This document shows, piece after piece, positions 35,124-43,675 of a stretch of 53,430 nt of DNA. Location: positions 1 through 53,430 of the forward strand of contig CAYQEC010000018.1 of the NCBI GenBank assembly GCA_964416425.1. Direction: 5' to 3'. Origin of the DNA: CAYQEC01 sp964416425. GTDB lineage: Bacteria > Actinomycetota > Acidimicrobiia > Spongiisociales > UBA5794. A program made the translations under genes and the position numbers. Below the pieces are notes generated by a model. The model had not been told where the DNA came from, searched no databases, and was given only the letters and a program-made list of their open reading frames with translations. Within the stretch, counting starts at the first letter, position 1, and each line of letters opens with the position of its first letter.

Positions 35124-35981
35124 TCATCTGCCTACGGCACGTTCCGCCGCGGCCACCGTGTTGGCGAGCAGGCACGCGATCGTCATCGGCCCGATCCCAC
35201 CCGGCACCGGTGTCACCGCCGCCGCCACCTCCACCGCGGCAACGAAGTCGACATCGCCCACCACCCCCTGCTCGGTGCGGTTGATGCCGACGTCGACCAC
35301 CACCGCCCCCGGCTTGATGTGCTCGGCTCCGAACATGCCGGGACGTCCCACGGCGGTCACCAGCAGGTCGGCCCGCCGGGTCAGGTCGGCCAGATCGGGG
35401 GTGCGGGAGTGGGCCATCACGACCGTGGCGTCGACGCCCTTCGCCCCCAGCAGCAGGGCGAGGGGGCGCCCCACCAGGATCGAGCGGCCCACGATCACCG
35501 CCAGCTTCCCCGCCACCGTGATCCCGTAGTGGTCGAGCACCCGCATGATGCCCTGCGGGGTCGCCGGGACCGGGCCCTCCCGGCCCAGCACCAGCAGGCC
35601 CAAGCTGTGGGGGTGGAGCCCGTCGGCGTCCTTGGCGGGGTCGATCGCCTCCACCGCCCGGTTGCCGTCGAGGCCGTCGGGGAGCGGGAGCTGCACGATC
35701 ATGCCGTCGACCCGGTCGTCGGCGTTGAGGGAGCGCACCACTCTCTCCACTTCGTCCTGGGTGGCGTCCGCCCCCAGGTGGTGGTCGAACGAGAGCATCC
35801 CGGCGGCCACCCCGGCCCGGTGCTTGTTGCGGACGTAGATCTCGGACCCGGGATCGTCACCGACCATCACCGTTGCCAGACCCACCGACTTGCCCCGCGC
35901 CGCGAGGGCAGCGACCCGTTCCGCCACCTCGGCGCGGACCAGGGCGGCAACCTCGGACCCGGAGAGAACCTGCGCGCTCAA
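35124..35981 (-). CDS. folD: Bifunctional methylenetetrahydrofolate dehydrogenase / cyclohydrolase FolD
   Basis: A 285-residue enzyme with the FolD motifs YVRNKHRAGVAAG (catalytic Lys), QLPLPDGLD, PATPQGIMRVLDHY, the nucleotide-binding VIVGRSILVGRP and PGGIGPMTIACLLANT. It makes 10-formyl-THF, the one-carbon donor used by the PurN and PurH steps encoded just upstream. The start is TTG 35981, which overlaps the purH stop as TTGA, a coupled arrangement. The short N-terminus MSAQVLSGSEVA fits the family. Confidence 0.95.
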   Translation of the reverse strand: MSAQVLSGSEVAALVRAEVAERVAALAARGKSVGLATVMVGDDPGSEIYVRNKHRAGVAAGMLSFDHHLGADATQDEVERVVRSLNADDRVDGMIVQLPLPDGLDGNRAVEAIDPAKDADGLHPHSLGLLVLGREGPVPATPQGIMRVLDHYGITVAGKLAVIVGRSILVGRPLALLLGAKGVDATVVMAHSRTPDLADLTRRADLLVTAVGRPGMFGAEHIKPGAVVVDVGINRTEQGVVGDVDFVAAVEVAAAVTPVPGGIGPMTIACLLANTVAAAERAVGR

Positions 35982-37510
35982 TGCCGGAAATGCCTTCGAC
36001 CCGTGAACACCAGGGCGATGCCGTGCTCCTCGGCGGCGGCCGCCACCTCCTCGTCCCGCACCGAGCCGCCCGGCTCGATGACGGCGACGATGCCGGCCGC
36101 GGCGAGGGCGTCGAGCCCGTCCCGGAACGGCAGGAAGGCGTCGGAAGCGGCCACGGCCCCCCGGGCCCGCTCCCCCGCCCGGTGTAGTGCCCGTTCCGCG
36201 GCGCCGACCCGCGACTGGTCCCCGGCCCCGACCCCGATGGCGGCGCCGTCCTTGGCGACGACGATGGCGTTCGACTTGGTGTGGGTGACGACCTTGAGGG
36301 CGAACTCGAGGTCGCGCCACTCGGAAGGGCCCGGCTTGCGGCTCGACACCACGTCCCAGTCGTCGCTGCGAGCCTCGACCCGGTCGCGCTGCTGCACCAC
36401 GAACCCGGACTCGATGCGGCGCATGTCGGGATCGGCCGGGTCGGGACGCTCCGCCGCCAGGAGCCGCAGGTTCTTCTTCCCCTCCAGCGCCTCACGGGCG
36501 GCGTCCTCCACCTCGCCGACGATGATCACCTCGACGAAGCCGGCGGCGGAGATCCGCTGCGCCGTCTCCCCGTCGAGCGGCCGGTTGAGGGCGATGACGC
36601 TGCCGAATGCCGAGAGCGGATCACAGTCCCAGGCCGCGGTGAAGGCGTCGGCCAGGGTGCCGGCCACCGCCAGCCCGCACGGGTTGGCGTGCTTGACGAT
36701 CGCCACCGTCGGTTCGGCGAACTCGTGCACCATGCGCCAGGCGGCCTCGGTGTCGAGGTAGTTGTTGAACGACATCTCCTTGCCCTGGAGCTGGCGCATC
36801 GTCTGCCACCACGGGGTGGCGCCGACCTGCGCGAAGGCGGCCCCGGCCTGGTGCGGGTTCTCCCCGTAGCGCAGCTCGGCCTTCCGCTCCAGCGCCAGCA
36901 CGGTACGTTCCGGCGGCACGTCCTTCCCCTCCAGCCAGCCGACGATGGCGGCGTCGTAGGCGGCGGTGCGGAAGAACGCGGCCCGGGCCAGGTCGCGGCG
37001 CAGCTCGGCGTCGAGGCCCCCGGCGGCGACGGCGGCGGCGACCTCGTCGTACTGGTGGGGCGAGGTCACCACCCCCACCCAGGCGTGGTTCTTGGCGGCG
37101 GCCCGGATCAGGGTCGGTCCCCCGATGTCGATCTGCTCGATCGCCTCCACGTCGGTGACGGACTCCTGGGCCACCGTCGCCTCGAACGGGTACAGGTTGA
37201 CGACGACGAGCTGGATCGGGGTGATGCCGCGGGCGTAGAGATCGGCACGGTGGTCGGCGTTGCCGAGGTCGGCGAGGATCGCCCCGTGGATCATGGGGTG
37301 GAGTGTCTTGACCCGGCCGCCCAGCATCTCCGGGGCGTCGGTCACCTCCGCCACGCCGGTGACCGGCAGCCCGGCGTCCTGCAACACCCGGGAGGTCCCC
37401 CCCGACGACACCAGCTCGGTCCCGGCCTCGACCAGGGTGCTGGCGAGCTCGACGAGGCCGGTCTTGTCCCACACCGACAGCAGGGCGCGGCGCACCACGA
37501 TCCGGCTCAT
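35978..37510 (-). CDS. purH: Bifunctional AICAR formyltransferase / IMP cyclohydrolase PurH
   Basis: A 510-residue enzyme for the last two steps of IMP synthesis. The N-terminal MGS-like cyclohydrolase has ALLSVWDKTGLVELA and VKTLHPMIHGAIL. The C-terminal transformylase has RYGENPHQ, the catalytic Lys-His in VKHANPCG, and the end signature GGSVRDEEVAAAAEEHGIAL. It uses 10-formyl-THF, made by FolD encoded next. The ATG at 37510 overlaps the purN stop by 4 bp. Confidence 0.97.
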   Translation of the reverse strand: MSRIVVRRALLSVWDKTGLVELASTLVEAGTELVSSGGTSRVLQDAGLPVTGVAEVTDAPEMLGGRVKTLHPMIHGAILADLGNADHRADLYARGITPIQLVVVNLYPFEATVAQESVTDVEAIEQIDIGGPTLIRAAAKNHAWVGVVTSPHQYDEVAAAVAAGGLDAELRRDLARAAFFRTAAYDAAIVGWLEGKDVPPERTVLALERKAELRYGENPHQAGAAFAQVGATPWWQTMRQLQGKEMSFNNYLDTEAAWRMVHEFAEPTVAIVKHANPCGLAVAGTLADAFTAAWDCDPLSAFGSVIALNRPLDGETAQRISAAGFVEVIIVGEVEDAAREALEGKKNLRLLAAERPDPADPDMRRIESGFVVQQRDRVEARSDDWDVVSSRKPGPSEWRDLEFALKVVTHTKSNAIVVAKDGAAIGVGAGDQSRVGAAERALHRAGERARGAVAASDAFLPFRDGLDALAAAGIVAVIEPGGSVRDEEVAAAAEEHGIALVFTGRRHFRH

Positions 37511-38130
37511 GTTCCCTCCCAGTGGACGTGGCGGCCGGCGATGCGGAGCCGCCCGGCGGCGAAGGCGGCGACCACCTCCGGGTAGACACGGTGCTCGACC
37601 TGCTGGATCCGGGCGTGCAGCGTCTGCTCCGAATCGTCGGGGCGCACCGGCACCGACTCCTGGAGGATGATCGGGCCGTGGTCGACCTCGGCGTCGACGA
37701 AATGGACCGTCACGCCGCTCAGCTTGACCCCGTGGGCGATCGCCTCCGCCACCCCGTGCGCCCCGGGGAAGGAGGGAAGCAGCGCCGGATGGATGTTGAT
37801 GATGCGGTTCGGGAAGCGGCCAAGGGCGGACGGGGCGAGGATGCGCATGAACCCGGCCAGGATCAACCCCTCGGCGCCGCGGGCGGCGGCAACGTCGCAC
37901 ACCGCCAAGGTGAAGGCGTCCCGATCGTGAGAGTCGCCCCAGGCGACGACGACCCCGGGAACCCCGGCGGCGGCGGCCCGCTGCAGCGCCCTCACCCCGG
38001 GTCGATCGGAGATCACCACGACGACCTCGGCCGGGAAATCGGTGCCGGCGGCGGCATCGAGGATCGACTGGAGGTTGGAGCCGCTCCCGGAAACGAGCAC
38101 GGCGATCGGGTAGCGAGGTCGGCCGGTCAT
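37507..38130 (-). CDS. purN: Phosphoribosylglycinamide formyltransferase PurN
   Basis: A 207-residue folate-dependent GAR transformylase. Signatures are VLVSGSGSNLQSILDA, the catalytic Asn-His region NRIINIHPALLPSFPGAHG and VDAEVDHGPIILQ with the catalytic Asp. It acts early in purine synthesis and shares 10-formyl-THF with PurH. It is 40 bp downstream of the LysE-type gene and 4-bp coupled to purH. Confidence 0.96.
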   Translation of the reverse strand: MTGRPRYPIAVLVSGSGSNLQSILDAAAGTDFPAEVVVVISDRPGVRALQRAAAAGVPGVVVAWGDSHDRDAFTLAVCDVAAARGAEGLILAGFMRILAPSALGRFPNRIINIHPALLPSFPGAHGVAEAIAHGVKLSGVTVHFVDAEVDHGPIILQESVPVRPDDSEQTLHARIQQVEHRVYPEVVAAFAAGRLRIAGRHVHWEGT

Positions 38131-38170
38131 GCCCGGTGCAGGTTAGCGACCGGCCGGACCGGCCAGGCAG

Positions 38171-38770
38171 CTACCAGGCCCGCCACACCAGGACGGCGCC
38201 GCCGGCGACGAGCAACACACCGCCACCGACGACGAGGCGGCGCCGCCACCGCTCCGAGAGCCGGCGGCGACCGGCGGCGACCACCCCGGCGAGCCCGATC
38301 TTGCTGCCGACGAGGGCGGCGTAGAAGCCGGCGAGGAACGCCACCGCCCCGCCCGGGGCTTCCCGCCACGTCTCCACCAGCAGCGGCCCCCCTGCCGTCA
38401 CCCAGAAGATCCAGGGATGCGGGCTGAGGGCGTTGACGGCGACCCCCCGCCACACGTCCCCGGCGCTGCCCCCCGAGGCCTCACCCTCTGGCAACGGGGC
38501 GGCGCCGCGGGAGATCTCCCACAGCCCGAAGGCGATCACGACGAAGCCGCCGCCGAGGCCGAGCCACCGCACCCAGGATTCGGGGAGGGCGCTGAGAGCG
38601 GCCACCGCCACCACCACGATCGGGGCGTCGGTGAGCAGCGGCGCCACCGCGGTGCGCCAGCCGGCCCCGAAACCGCGCCGCAGCGTGGCGGTGACGACGA
38701 GGGTCATGAGCGGCCCGGGCGAGATGCCGGCGGCGAGACCGATGGAGAGCCCCGCCGCCAGCTCGGTCAC
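38171..38770 (-). CDS. LysE-family exporter
   Basis: A 199-residue membrane protein with about five to six helices and the LysE/RhtB N-terminal pattern GLSIGLAAGISPGPLMTLVVTATLRRGF. NALSPHPWIFWVTAGGP matches the second half. Members export amino acids or related metabolites; the substrate here is unknown. The GTG at 38770 lies 7 bp after the sucD stop, so it is probably cotranscribed with sucCD and the purine genes. Confidence 0.9.
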   Translation of the reverse strand: MTELAAGLSIGLAAGISPGPLMTLVVTATLRRGFGAGWRTAVAPLLTDAPIVVVAVAALSALPESWVRWLGLGGGFVVIAFGLWEISRGAAPLPEGEASGGSAGDVWRGVAVNALSPHPWIFWVTAGGPLLVETWREAPGGAVAFLAGFYAALVGSKIGLAGVVAAGRRRLSERWRRRLVVGGGVLLVAGGAVLVWRAW

Positions 38771-38777
38771 GGCGCCG

Positions 38778-39704
38778 TCACCGCCCCAGGGCGCGCAGCA
38801 TCGCCGACCCCATGTCGGTCGGGGTGGGGGCCATGACCACCCCGGCGGCTTCGAGCGCCGCGATCTTGTCGGCTGCGGTGCCCTTCCCCCCGGAGATGAT
38901 CGCCCCGGCATGCCCCATGCGCTTCCCCGGCGGCGCCGTCGTCCCGGCGACGAAGGCGACCACCGGCTTGTCCATGTGGCCCTCGATCCAGGCGGCCGCC
39001 TCCTCTTCGGCGGTGCCGCCGATTTCGCCGATCATGACGACGCCCGCGGTGGCCGGGTCGTCGTTGAAGGCGACAAGGCAGTCGAGGAAGCTGGTGCCGT
39101 TGACCGGGTCGCCACCGATGCCGAGGGCGGTGGTCTGGCCGAGCCCGTTGCCGGTGAGCTGGTGGACCGCCTCGTAGGTGAGGGTCCCGGAGCGGCTCAC
39201 CACCCCGATGGTGCCGGGCTGGTGGATGTAGCCGGGCATGATCCCGATCTTGCACTCGCCGGGGGTGATGACACCCGGGCAGTTGGGGCCGACGAGGCGG
39301 GAGGCACACCCTTCGAGGTAGCGCTTGACCCGCACCATGTCCGTCACCGGGATCCCCTCGGTGATGCACACGATCAACTCCATCCCGGCGTCGGCCGCCT
39401 CCATGACGGCGTCGGCGGCGAACGGCGGCGGGACGTAGATGGCGCTGGCGGTGGCCCCGGTGGCCTCCTTCGCCTCGGCCACGGAACGGTAGACGGGCAC
39501 GTCGACCCGGTAGCTGTCGGGGCGCCCCGGCACGCCGGAGTGATCGGTGGCGCCCTCGAACGTCTCCACCGATCCGGCCCGGCTGGGGTGGACCGCCCCC
39601 ACCACCCGGGTGCCGTAGGCGATGGCGGCGTCGGTGTGGAACCGTCCCGTCTTGCCGAGGCCCTGGACGAGCACGGTGGTGGTGGCGTCGATCAGGATGC
39701 TCAT
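38778..39704 (-). CDS. sucD: Succinyl-CoA synthetase alpha subunit
   Basis: A 308-residue subunit with a CoA-binding Rossmann domain at its N-terminus (VLVQGLGKTGRFHTDAAIAYG), the segment GPNCPGVITPGECKIGIMPG and the phosphorylated His in RMGHAGAIISGGKG. It carries the CoA site and the phospho-His; SucC provides the nucleotide site. It overlaps sucC by 4 bp (ATGA). It makes ATP or GTP from succinyl-CoA in the TCA cycle. Confidence 0.96.
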   Translation of the reverse strand: MSILIDATTTVLVQGLGKTGRFHTDAAIAYGTRVVGAVHPSRAGSVETFEGATDHSGVPGRPDSYRVDVPVYRSVAEAKEATGATASAIYVPPPFAADAVMEAADAGMELIVCITEGIPVTDMVRVKRYLEGCASRLVGPNCPGVITPGECKIGIMPGYIHQPGTIGVVSRSGTLTYEAVHQLTGNGLGQTTALGIGGDPVNGTSFLDCLVAFNDDPATAGVVMIGEIGGTAEEEAAAWIEGHMDKPVVAFVAGTTAPPGKRMGHAGAIISGGKGTAADKIAALEAAGVVMAPTPTDMGSAMLRALGR

Positions 39705-40924
39705 CGGGTCAGCTCCAGGATCTTCTCGGCCCCGTCCCGCATGTCGGAGGCGCTCACCACGTCGAGGCCGGACTCGTCGAGGATTCGCTTGCCGAACTCG
39801 ACGTTGGTGCCTTCGAGGCGCACCACCAGCGGCACCGAGAGGCCGACCTCCCGCACCGCCTCGACCACCCCGGTGGCGATGACGTCGCAGCGCATGATCC
39901 CGCCGAAGATGTTGACGAAGATGCCGCGGACGTTGGGGTCACGGGTGATGATCTTGAAGGCGGCCGCCACCTGCTCCGTCTCGGCGCCGCCGCCGACGTC
40001 GAGGAAGTTGGCGGGCTCCCCCCCGACGTACTTGATGATGTCCATGGTGGCCATGGCGAGGCCGGCCCCGTTCACCATGCAGCCGATGGTGCCGTCGAGC
40101 TTGATGAAGCTGAGGCCGTAGCCGGCCGCCTCCACCTCGGCCGGGTTCTCCTCGGAGAGGTCCCGCATCTCCACCACGTCGGAATGACGGTAGAGGGCGT
40201 TGGCCTCGAAGCTCATCTTGGCGTCCAGCGCCATCACCCGGCCGGTGGTGGTGACCACCAGTGGGTTGATCTCGATGAGGTCGGTGTCGAGCTCCATGGC
40301 GGCGGCGGCGAGCAGCTGCATGAGGCGGGCCCCGCCCCGGGCCGCCTCGCCTTCGAGCCCGAGAGCGGAGGCGAGGCGCCGGGCCTGGAAGTCGAGCAGG
40401 CCGAAGGCGGGATCGACCTCCTCCCGCAGGATCTTCTCGGGGGTGGCGGCCGCCACCTGCTCGATCTCGGTGCCGCCTTCGGTGGACGCCATCACGACGT
40501 TGCGGCCCACTGCCCGGTCGAGCACCACCGACAGGTACAGCTCCCGGTCGATGTCGATGCCCTGCTCGACGTAGAGCCGGTTGACCTGCTTGCCGTCCGG
40601 CCCGGTCTGGACGGTGACCAGGGTCGAGCCGAGCATCTCCCCGGCCAGGTCGGCGACGGCCGCCTCGGCGGCCGCCACGCCGCCGTCGATGCCGGCGGTG
40701 ACCACGGTGACCCCTCCCAGCTCGGGATGCTCGGCGAAGCGTCCCTTGCCGCGGCCGCCGGCGTGGATCTGCGCCTTGACCACCACCACCGGGTTGCCGG
40801 TGGCCTCCACCAGCGGCCCGACCGCCGCCACCGCCTCGGCGACGGTGAGGGCGGGACGGCCCGCCGGAACCGTCACGCCGCGGGCCTCCAACAACTGTTT
40901 CGCCTGGTACTCGTGGATCTTCAC
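39701..40924 (-). CDS. sucC: Succinyl-CoA synthetase beta subunit
   Basis: A 407-residue ATP-grasp subunit. Markers are the N-terminal KIHEYQAKQLLEARGV, VVKAQIHAGGRGKG, EINPLVVTTTGRVMALDAKMSF, GLSFIKLDGTIGCMVNGAGLAMATMDIIK and NIFGGIMRCDVIA. It is slightly longer than the 388-residue E. coli protein because of an insertion around residues 200-215. The GTG start overlaps the stop of the B12-binding gene as GTGA, coupling the three genes. Confidence 0.96.
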   Translation of the reverse strand: MKIHEYQAKQLLEARGVTVPAGRPALTVAEAVAAVGPLVEATGNPVVVVKAQIHAGGRGKGRFAEHPELGGVTVVTAGIDGGVAAAEAAVADLAGEMLGSTLVTVQTGPDGKQVNRLYVEQGIDIDRELYLSVVLDRAVGRNVVMASTEGGTEIEQVAAATPEKILREEVDPAFGLLDFQARRLASALGLEGEAARGGARLMQLLAAAAMELDTDLIEINPLVVTTTGRVMALDAKMSFEANALYRHSDVVEMRDLSEENPAEVEAAGYGLSFIKLDGTIGCMVNGAGLAMATMDIIKYVGGEPANFLDVGGGAETEQVAAAFKIITRDPNVRGIFVNIFGGIMRCDVIATGVVEAVREVGLSVPLVVRLEGTNVEFGKRILDESGLDVVSASDMRDGAEKILELTR

Positions 40925-41370
40925 CGCTCGTCCTCTCCGTCACCGCCGGTCGTCGTCCCGCCCGGCGCTCCCCTCCCGCGGTCCTGCCCGACGTGCCGAC
41001 CGACCCAGGCGACGATCTCGTCGAGCGGGGTGCCCGGGGTGAAGATCCCCGCCATGCCGGCCTCCCGCAGGGTCGGGATGTCGTCGTCGGGGATGATGCC
41101 GCCGCCGAAGACCACGATGTCGCCCGCCTCCCGGCGGCGCAGCCCCTCGACGACCCGCCGGAACAGGGTGAGATGGGCGCCGGAGAGTACCGACAGGCCG
41201 ACGGCGGCGACGTCCTCGTCGACGGCGGCATCCACGATCTGCTCCGGGGTCTGGTGGAGACCCGTGTAGATCACCTCGTACCCGGCGTCGCGCAGTGCCC
41301 GGGCGACGACCTTGGCGCCCCGGTCGTGGCCATCCAGACCGGGCTTGGCGATGAGGACGCGAATCGGCAT
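40921..41370 (-). CDS. Cobalamin-binding domain protein, methylmalonyl-CoA mutase small-subunit type
   Basis: A 149-residue stand-alone B12-binding domain. It contains the base-off motif D-x-H-x-x-G in GLDGHDRGAKVVARALRDAG, then VIYTGLHQTPEQIV, SVLSGAHLTLF and VVFGGGIIPDDDIPTLREAGMAGIF. These are the usual features of the C-terminal cobalamin domain of methylmalonyl-CoA (or ethylmalonyl-CoA) mutase when split off as a separate chain. The catalytic large chain is not in the window. Overlap with sucC fits delivery of succinyl-CoA from propionate-type metabolism. A Pro/Gly/Asp-rich 20-residue tail is extra. Confidence 0.92.
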   Translation of the reverse strand: MPIRVLIAKPGLDGHDRGAKVVARALRDAGYEVIYTGLHQTPEQIVDAAVDEDVAAVGLSVLSGAHLTLFRRVVEGLRRREAGDIVVFGGGIIPDDDIPTLREAGMAGIFTPGTPLDEIVAWVGRHVGQDRGRGAPGGTTTGGDGEDER

Positions 41371-41426
41371 TCGGAGATCGAGGTTAGTCGCCGCCCACCG
41401 GCCCCCTCCGGGACCGCGGCGAGGGC

Positions 41427-43601
41427 TCAGACCTTCTCGAGCGGCGCCCAGGCGAGCAGGAGCGTCTTGGTGCCCTGACGGTCGAAGTCGACCACCGCCT
41501 CGGCCTTGTCGCCCGACCCGATGACTTCCCGCACCGTGCCGGCGCCCCAGTGGGTGTGGCGCACCCGGTCGCCACCGGCCAGGTCGGCGCCGGCGACGGT
41601 GGGATGGCGCGAACTCTCCACCGCCGGCTTCCGGGTGCGTTTCACCCGGTGGGTGAGGTGGTCGGGGATCTCGCCGAGGAAGCGGCTCGCCGGGTTGTAG
41701 TTGTTGGCGCCGAACAGGTTGCGGCTCCACGCCCGGGTCAGGAACAGCTTCTCCATCGCCCGGGTGATGCCCACGTAACAGAGGCGCCGCTCCTCCTCCA
41801 GCTCGGTGGGGTCGCCGAGGGAACGCATGTGGGGAAAGATGCCGTCCTCCAGCCCGAGGATGAACACCACCGGGAACTCGAGGCCCTTGGCGTTGTGGAG
41901 CGTCATCAGGGTGATGGCCTCGTCGGGCTGGAGGGAGTCGACGTCGGTGACGAGGCTGATCGACTCCAGGAACAGCTCCACCCGCCGCAGCCCGTCGAGC
42001 TCCTCCCATTCGGCCGGTCCCAGGCTGATCGGCCCGGTCTCCTCGAACTCGGCGGCCGCCGACACCAGCTCCTTGAGGTTCTCCTCCCGCCCTATCGCCT
42101 CGATGCTGCGCTCCGCCCGCACCATGTCCAGGTACCCGGTCTCGCTGAGAATCGCCTCCAGGGCGGCCCGGGGCCCGGCGGTCGCCGTCGCCCCGAGCTG
42201 GTCGAGCAGCGCCACGAACTCGGCCACCGCCCGCTGCGCCCGGGCGGAGAGCGCCGGGTTGTCGGCGGCGGCCCGCAGCGCCTCGTGAAAGGCGATCCTC
42301 TCCCGCTCCGCCTGGCGGTCGAGGTGGGCGACGCTGGTGGCGCCGATCCCCCGTTTCGGCAGGTTGACGACGCGTTTCACCGCCACCACGTCGTCGGGGT
42401 TGACGACGGCCCGCAGGTAGGCGAGCACGTCCTTGACCTCCCGCCGGTCGTAGTACTTCAGCCCGCCGACGACCTGGTAGGGAACGGCGTATTTGACCAG
42501 CATCTCCTCCACCACTCGGCTCTGGGCGTTGGTGCGGTAGAAGACGGCGACGTCGCTGAGCCGGCGCCCCTGCCGTTGCAGCGCCCCCACCTGCTCGGCG
42601 ACGAAGGCGGCCTCGTCCTGCTCGTCCTCGGCCTCGTAGGTGGTGACCGGGTCACCCTCCTCGGCGTCGGTCCAGAGCCGTTTCGGCTTGCGGGACGGGT
42701 TGTTGACGATGACGGCGTTGGCGGCGTCGAGGATGGTCTGGGCGGACCGGTAGTTCTGCTCGAGCAGGACGATGCGGGCGTCCGGGAAGTCCTTCTCGAA
42801 CTCGTTGATGTTGCGGATGTCGGCGCCGCGGAAGGCGTAGATCGACTGGTCGCCGTCGCCGACGACGCACAGGTTGTGGTGGCGCTCGGTGAGGAGCCGG
42901 ACCAGCACGTACTGGGCGTGGTTGGTGTCCTGGTACTCGTCGACGAGCACGTAGCGAAACCGCTCCTGGTACTCGGCCAGCACCTCGGGGAAGGCCTGGA
43001 ACAGCTCGACGGTGACCATCAGCAGGTCGTCGAAGTCCATCGCCGAGGCCTCGACCAGGCGCTGCTGGTAGAGGCGGTACACGTCGGCGATCCGTTCGTG
43101 GTAGAAGCCCAGCTCGCGGCTCCCGAACGTCTCGTAGTCGACCAGCTCGTTCTTGTTCTTCGAGATGGTGGCGTGGATGCGGCGTGGCGGGAACCGTTTC
43201 GGGTCGAGGTCGAGGTCGTGGACGCACAGCGTCACCAGCCGCAGCGAGTCGGCCTGGTCGTAGATGGAGAACGCCGAGCGGTAGCCGAGCCGGTGCGCCT
43301 CCCGCCGCAGGATCCGGGAGCAGGCGCTGTGGAAGGTGGAGACCCACATGTTGCGGGCCACCGGGCCGACGAGGGCCGCCACCCGGTCCTTCATCTCCTG
43401 GGCCGCCTTGTTGGTGAAGGTAATGGCGAGGATTGCGTAGGGCGACACGCCACGATCACGGATGAGGTGGGCGATGCGCCGGGTCAGCACCCGGGTCTTG
43501 CCGGAGCCGGCGCCGGCGAGCACCAACATCGGGCCGTCGACGGCCGCCACCGCCTCGCGCTGGGCGGGATTGAGGTTCTCGAGGAGGTCGGAATCCGGCA
43601 T
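41427..43601 (-). CDS. pcrA: UvrD/PcrA-type ATP-dependent DNA helicase
   Basis: A 724-residue superfamily 1A helicase. Motif I is LAGAGSGKTRVLTRRI, motif Ia ITFTNKAAQEMKDRV, motif II VDEYQDTN, motif III VGDGDQSIYAFRGAD, motif IV LEQNYRS, motif V TLMTLHNAKGLEFPVVF and motif VI EEERRLCYVGITRA. The C-terminus carries the Tudor-like RNA-polymerase-binding module (GDRVRHTHWGAGTV). It acts in repair and replication-fork maintenance. A perfect TATAAT lies 11 nt before its ATG. Confidence 0.96.
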   Translation of the reverse strand: MPDSDLLENLNPAQREAVAAVDGPMLVLAGAGSGKTRVLTRRIAHLIRDRGVSPYAILAITFTNKAAQEMKDRVAALVGPVARNMWVSTFHSACSRILRREAHRLGYRSAFSIYDQADSLRLVTLCVHDLDLDPKRFPPRRIHATISKNKNELVDYETFGSRELGFYHERIADVYRLYQQRLVEASAMDFDDLLMVTVELFQAFPEVLAEYQERFRYVLVDEYQDTNHAQYVLVRLLTERHHNLCVVGDGDQSIYAFRGADIRNINEFEKDFPDARIVLLEQNYRSAQTILDAANAVIVNNPSRKPKRLWTDAEEGDPVTTYEAEDEQDEAAFVAEQVGALQRQGRRLSDVAVFYRTNAQSRVVEEMLVKYAVPYQVVGGLKYYDRREVKDVLAYLRAVVNPDDVVAVKRVVNLPKRGIGATSVAHLDRQAERERIAFHEALRAAADNPALSARAQRAVAEFVALLDQLGATATAGPRAALEAILSETGYLDMVRAERSIEAIGREENLKELVSAAAEFEETGPISLGPAEWEELDGLRRVELFLESISLVTDVDSLQPDEAITLMTLHNAKGLEFPVVFILGLEDGIFPHMRSLGDPTELEEERRLCYVGITRAMEKLFLTRAWSRNLFGANNYNPASRFLGEIPDHLTHRVKRTRKPAVESSRHPTVAGADLAGGDRVRHTHWGAGTVREVIGSGDKAEAVVDFDRQGTKTLLLAWAPLEKV

Positions 43602-43612
43602 CGGCGGGGCCG

Positions 43613-43618
43613 ATTATA
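43613..43618 (-). promoter_or_regulatory. -10 element of the pcrA promoter
   Basis: TATAAT on the minus strand lies 11 nt before the ATG at 43601. The leader would be only about 5 nt, so translation is leaderless or nearly so. Confidence 0.6.
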
Positions 43619-43675
43619 CGAACCGCCACGGCCGAACTACACGGTGGTAAGTCCTCGGGACGGGGGCCGGAGGGC

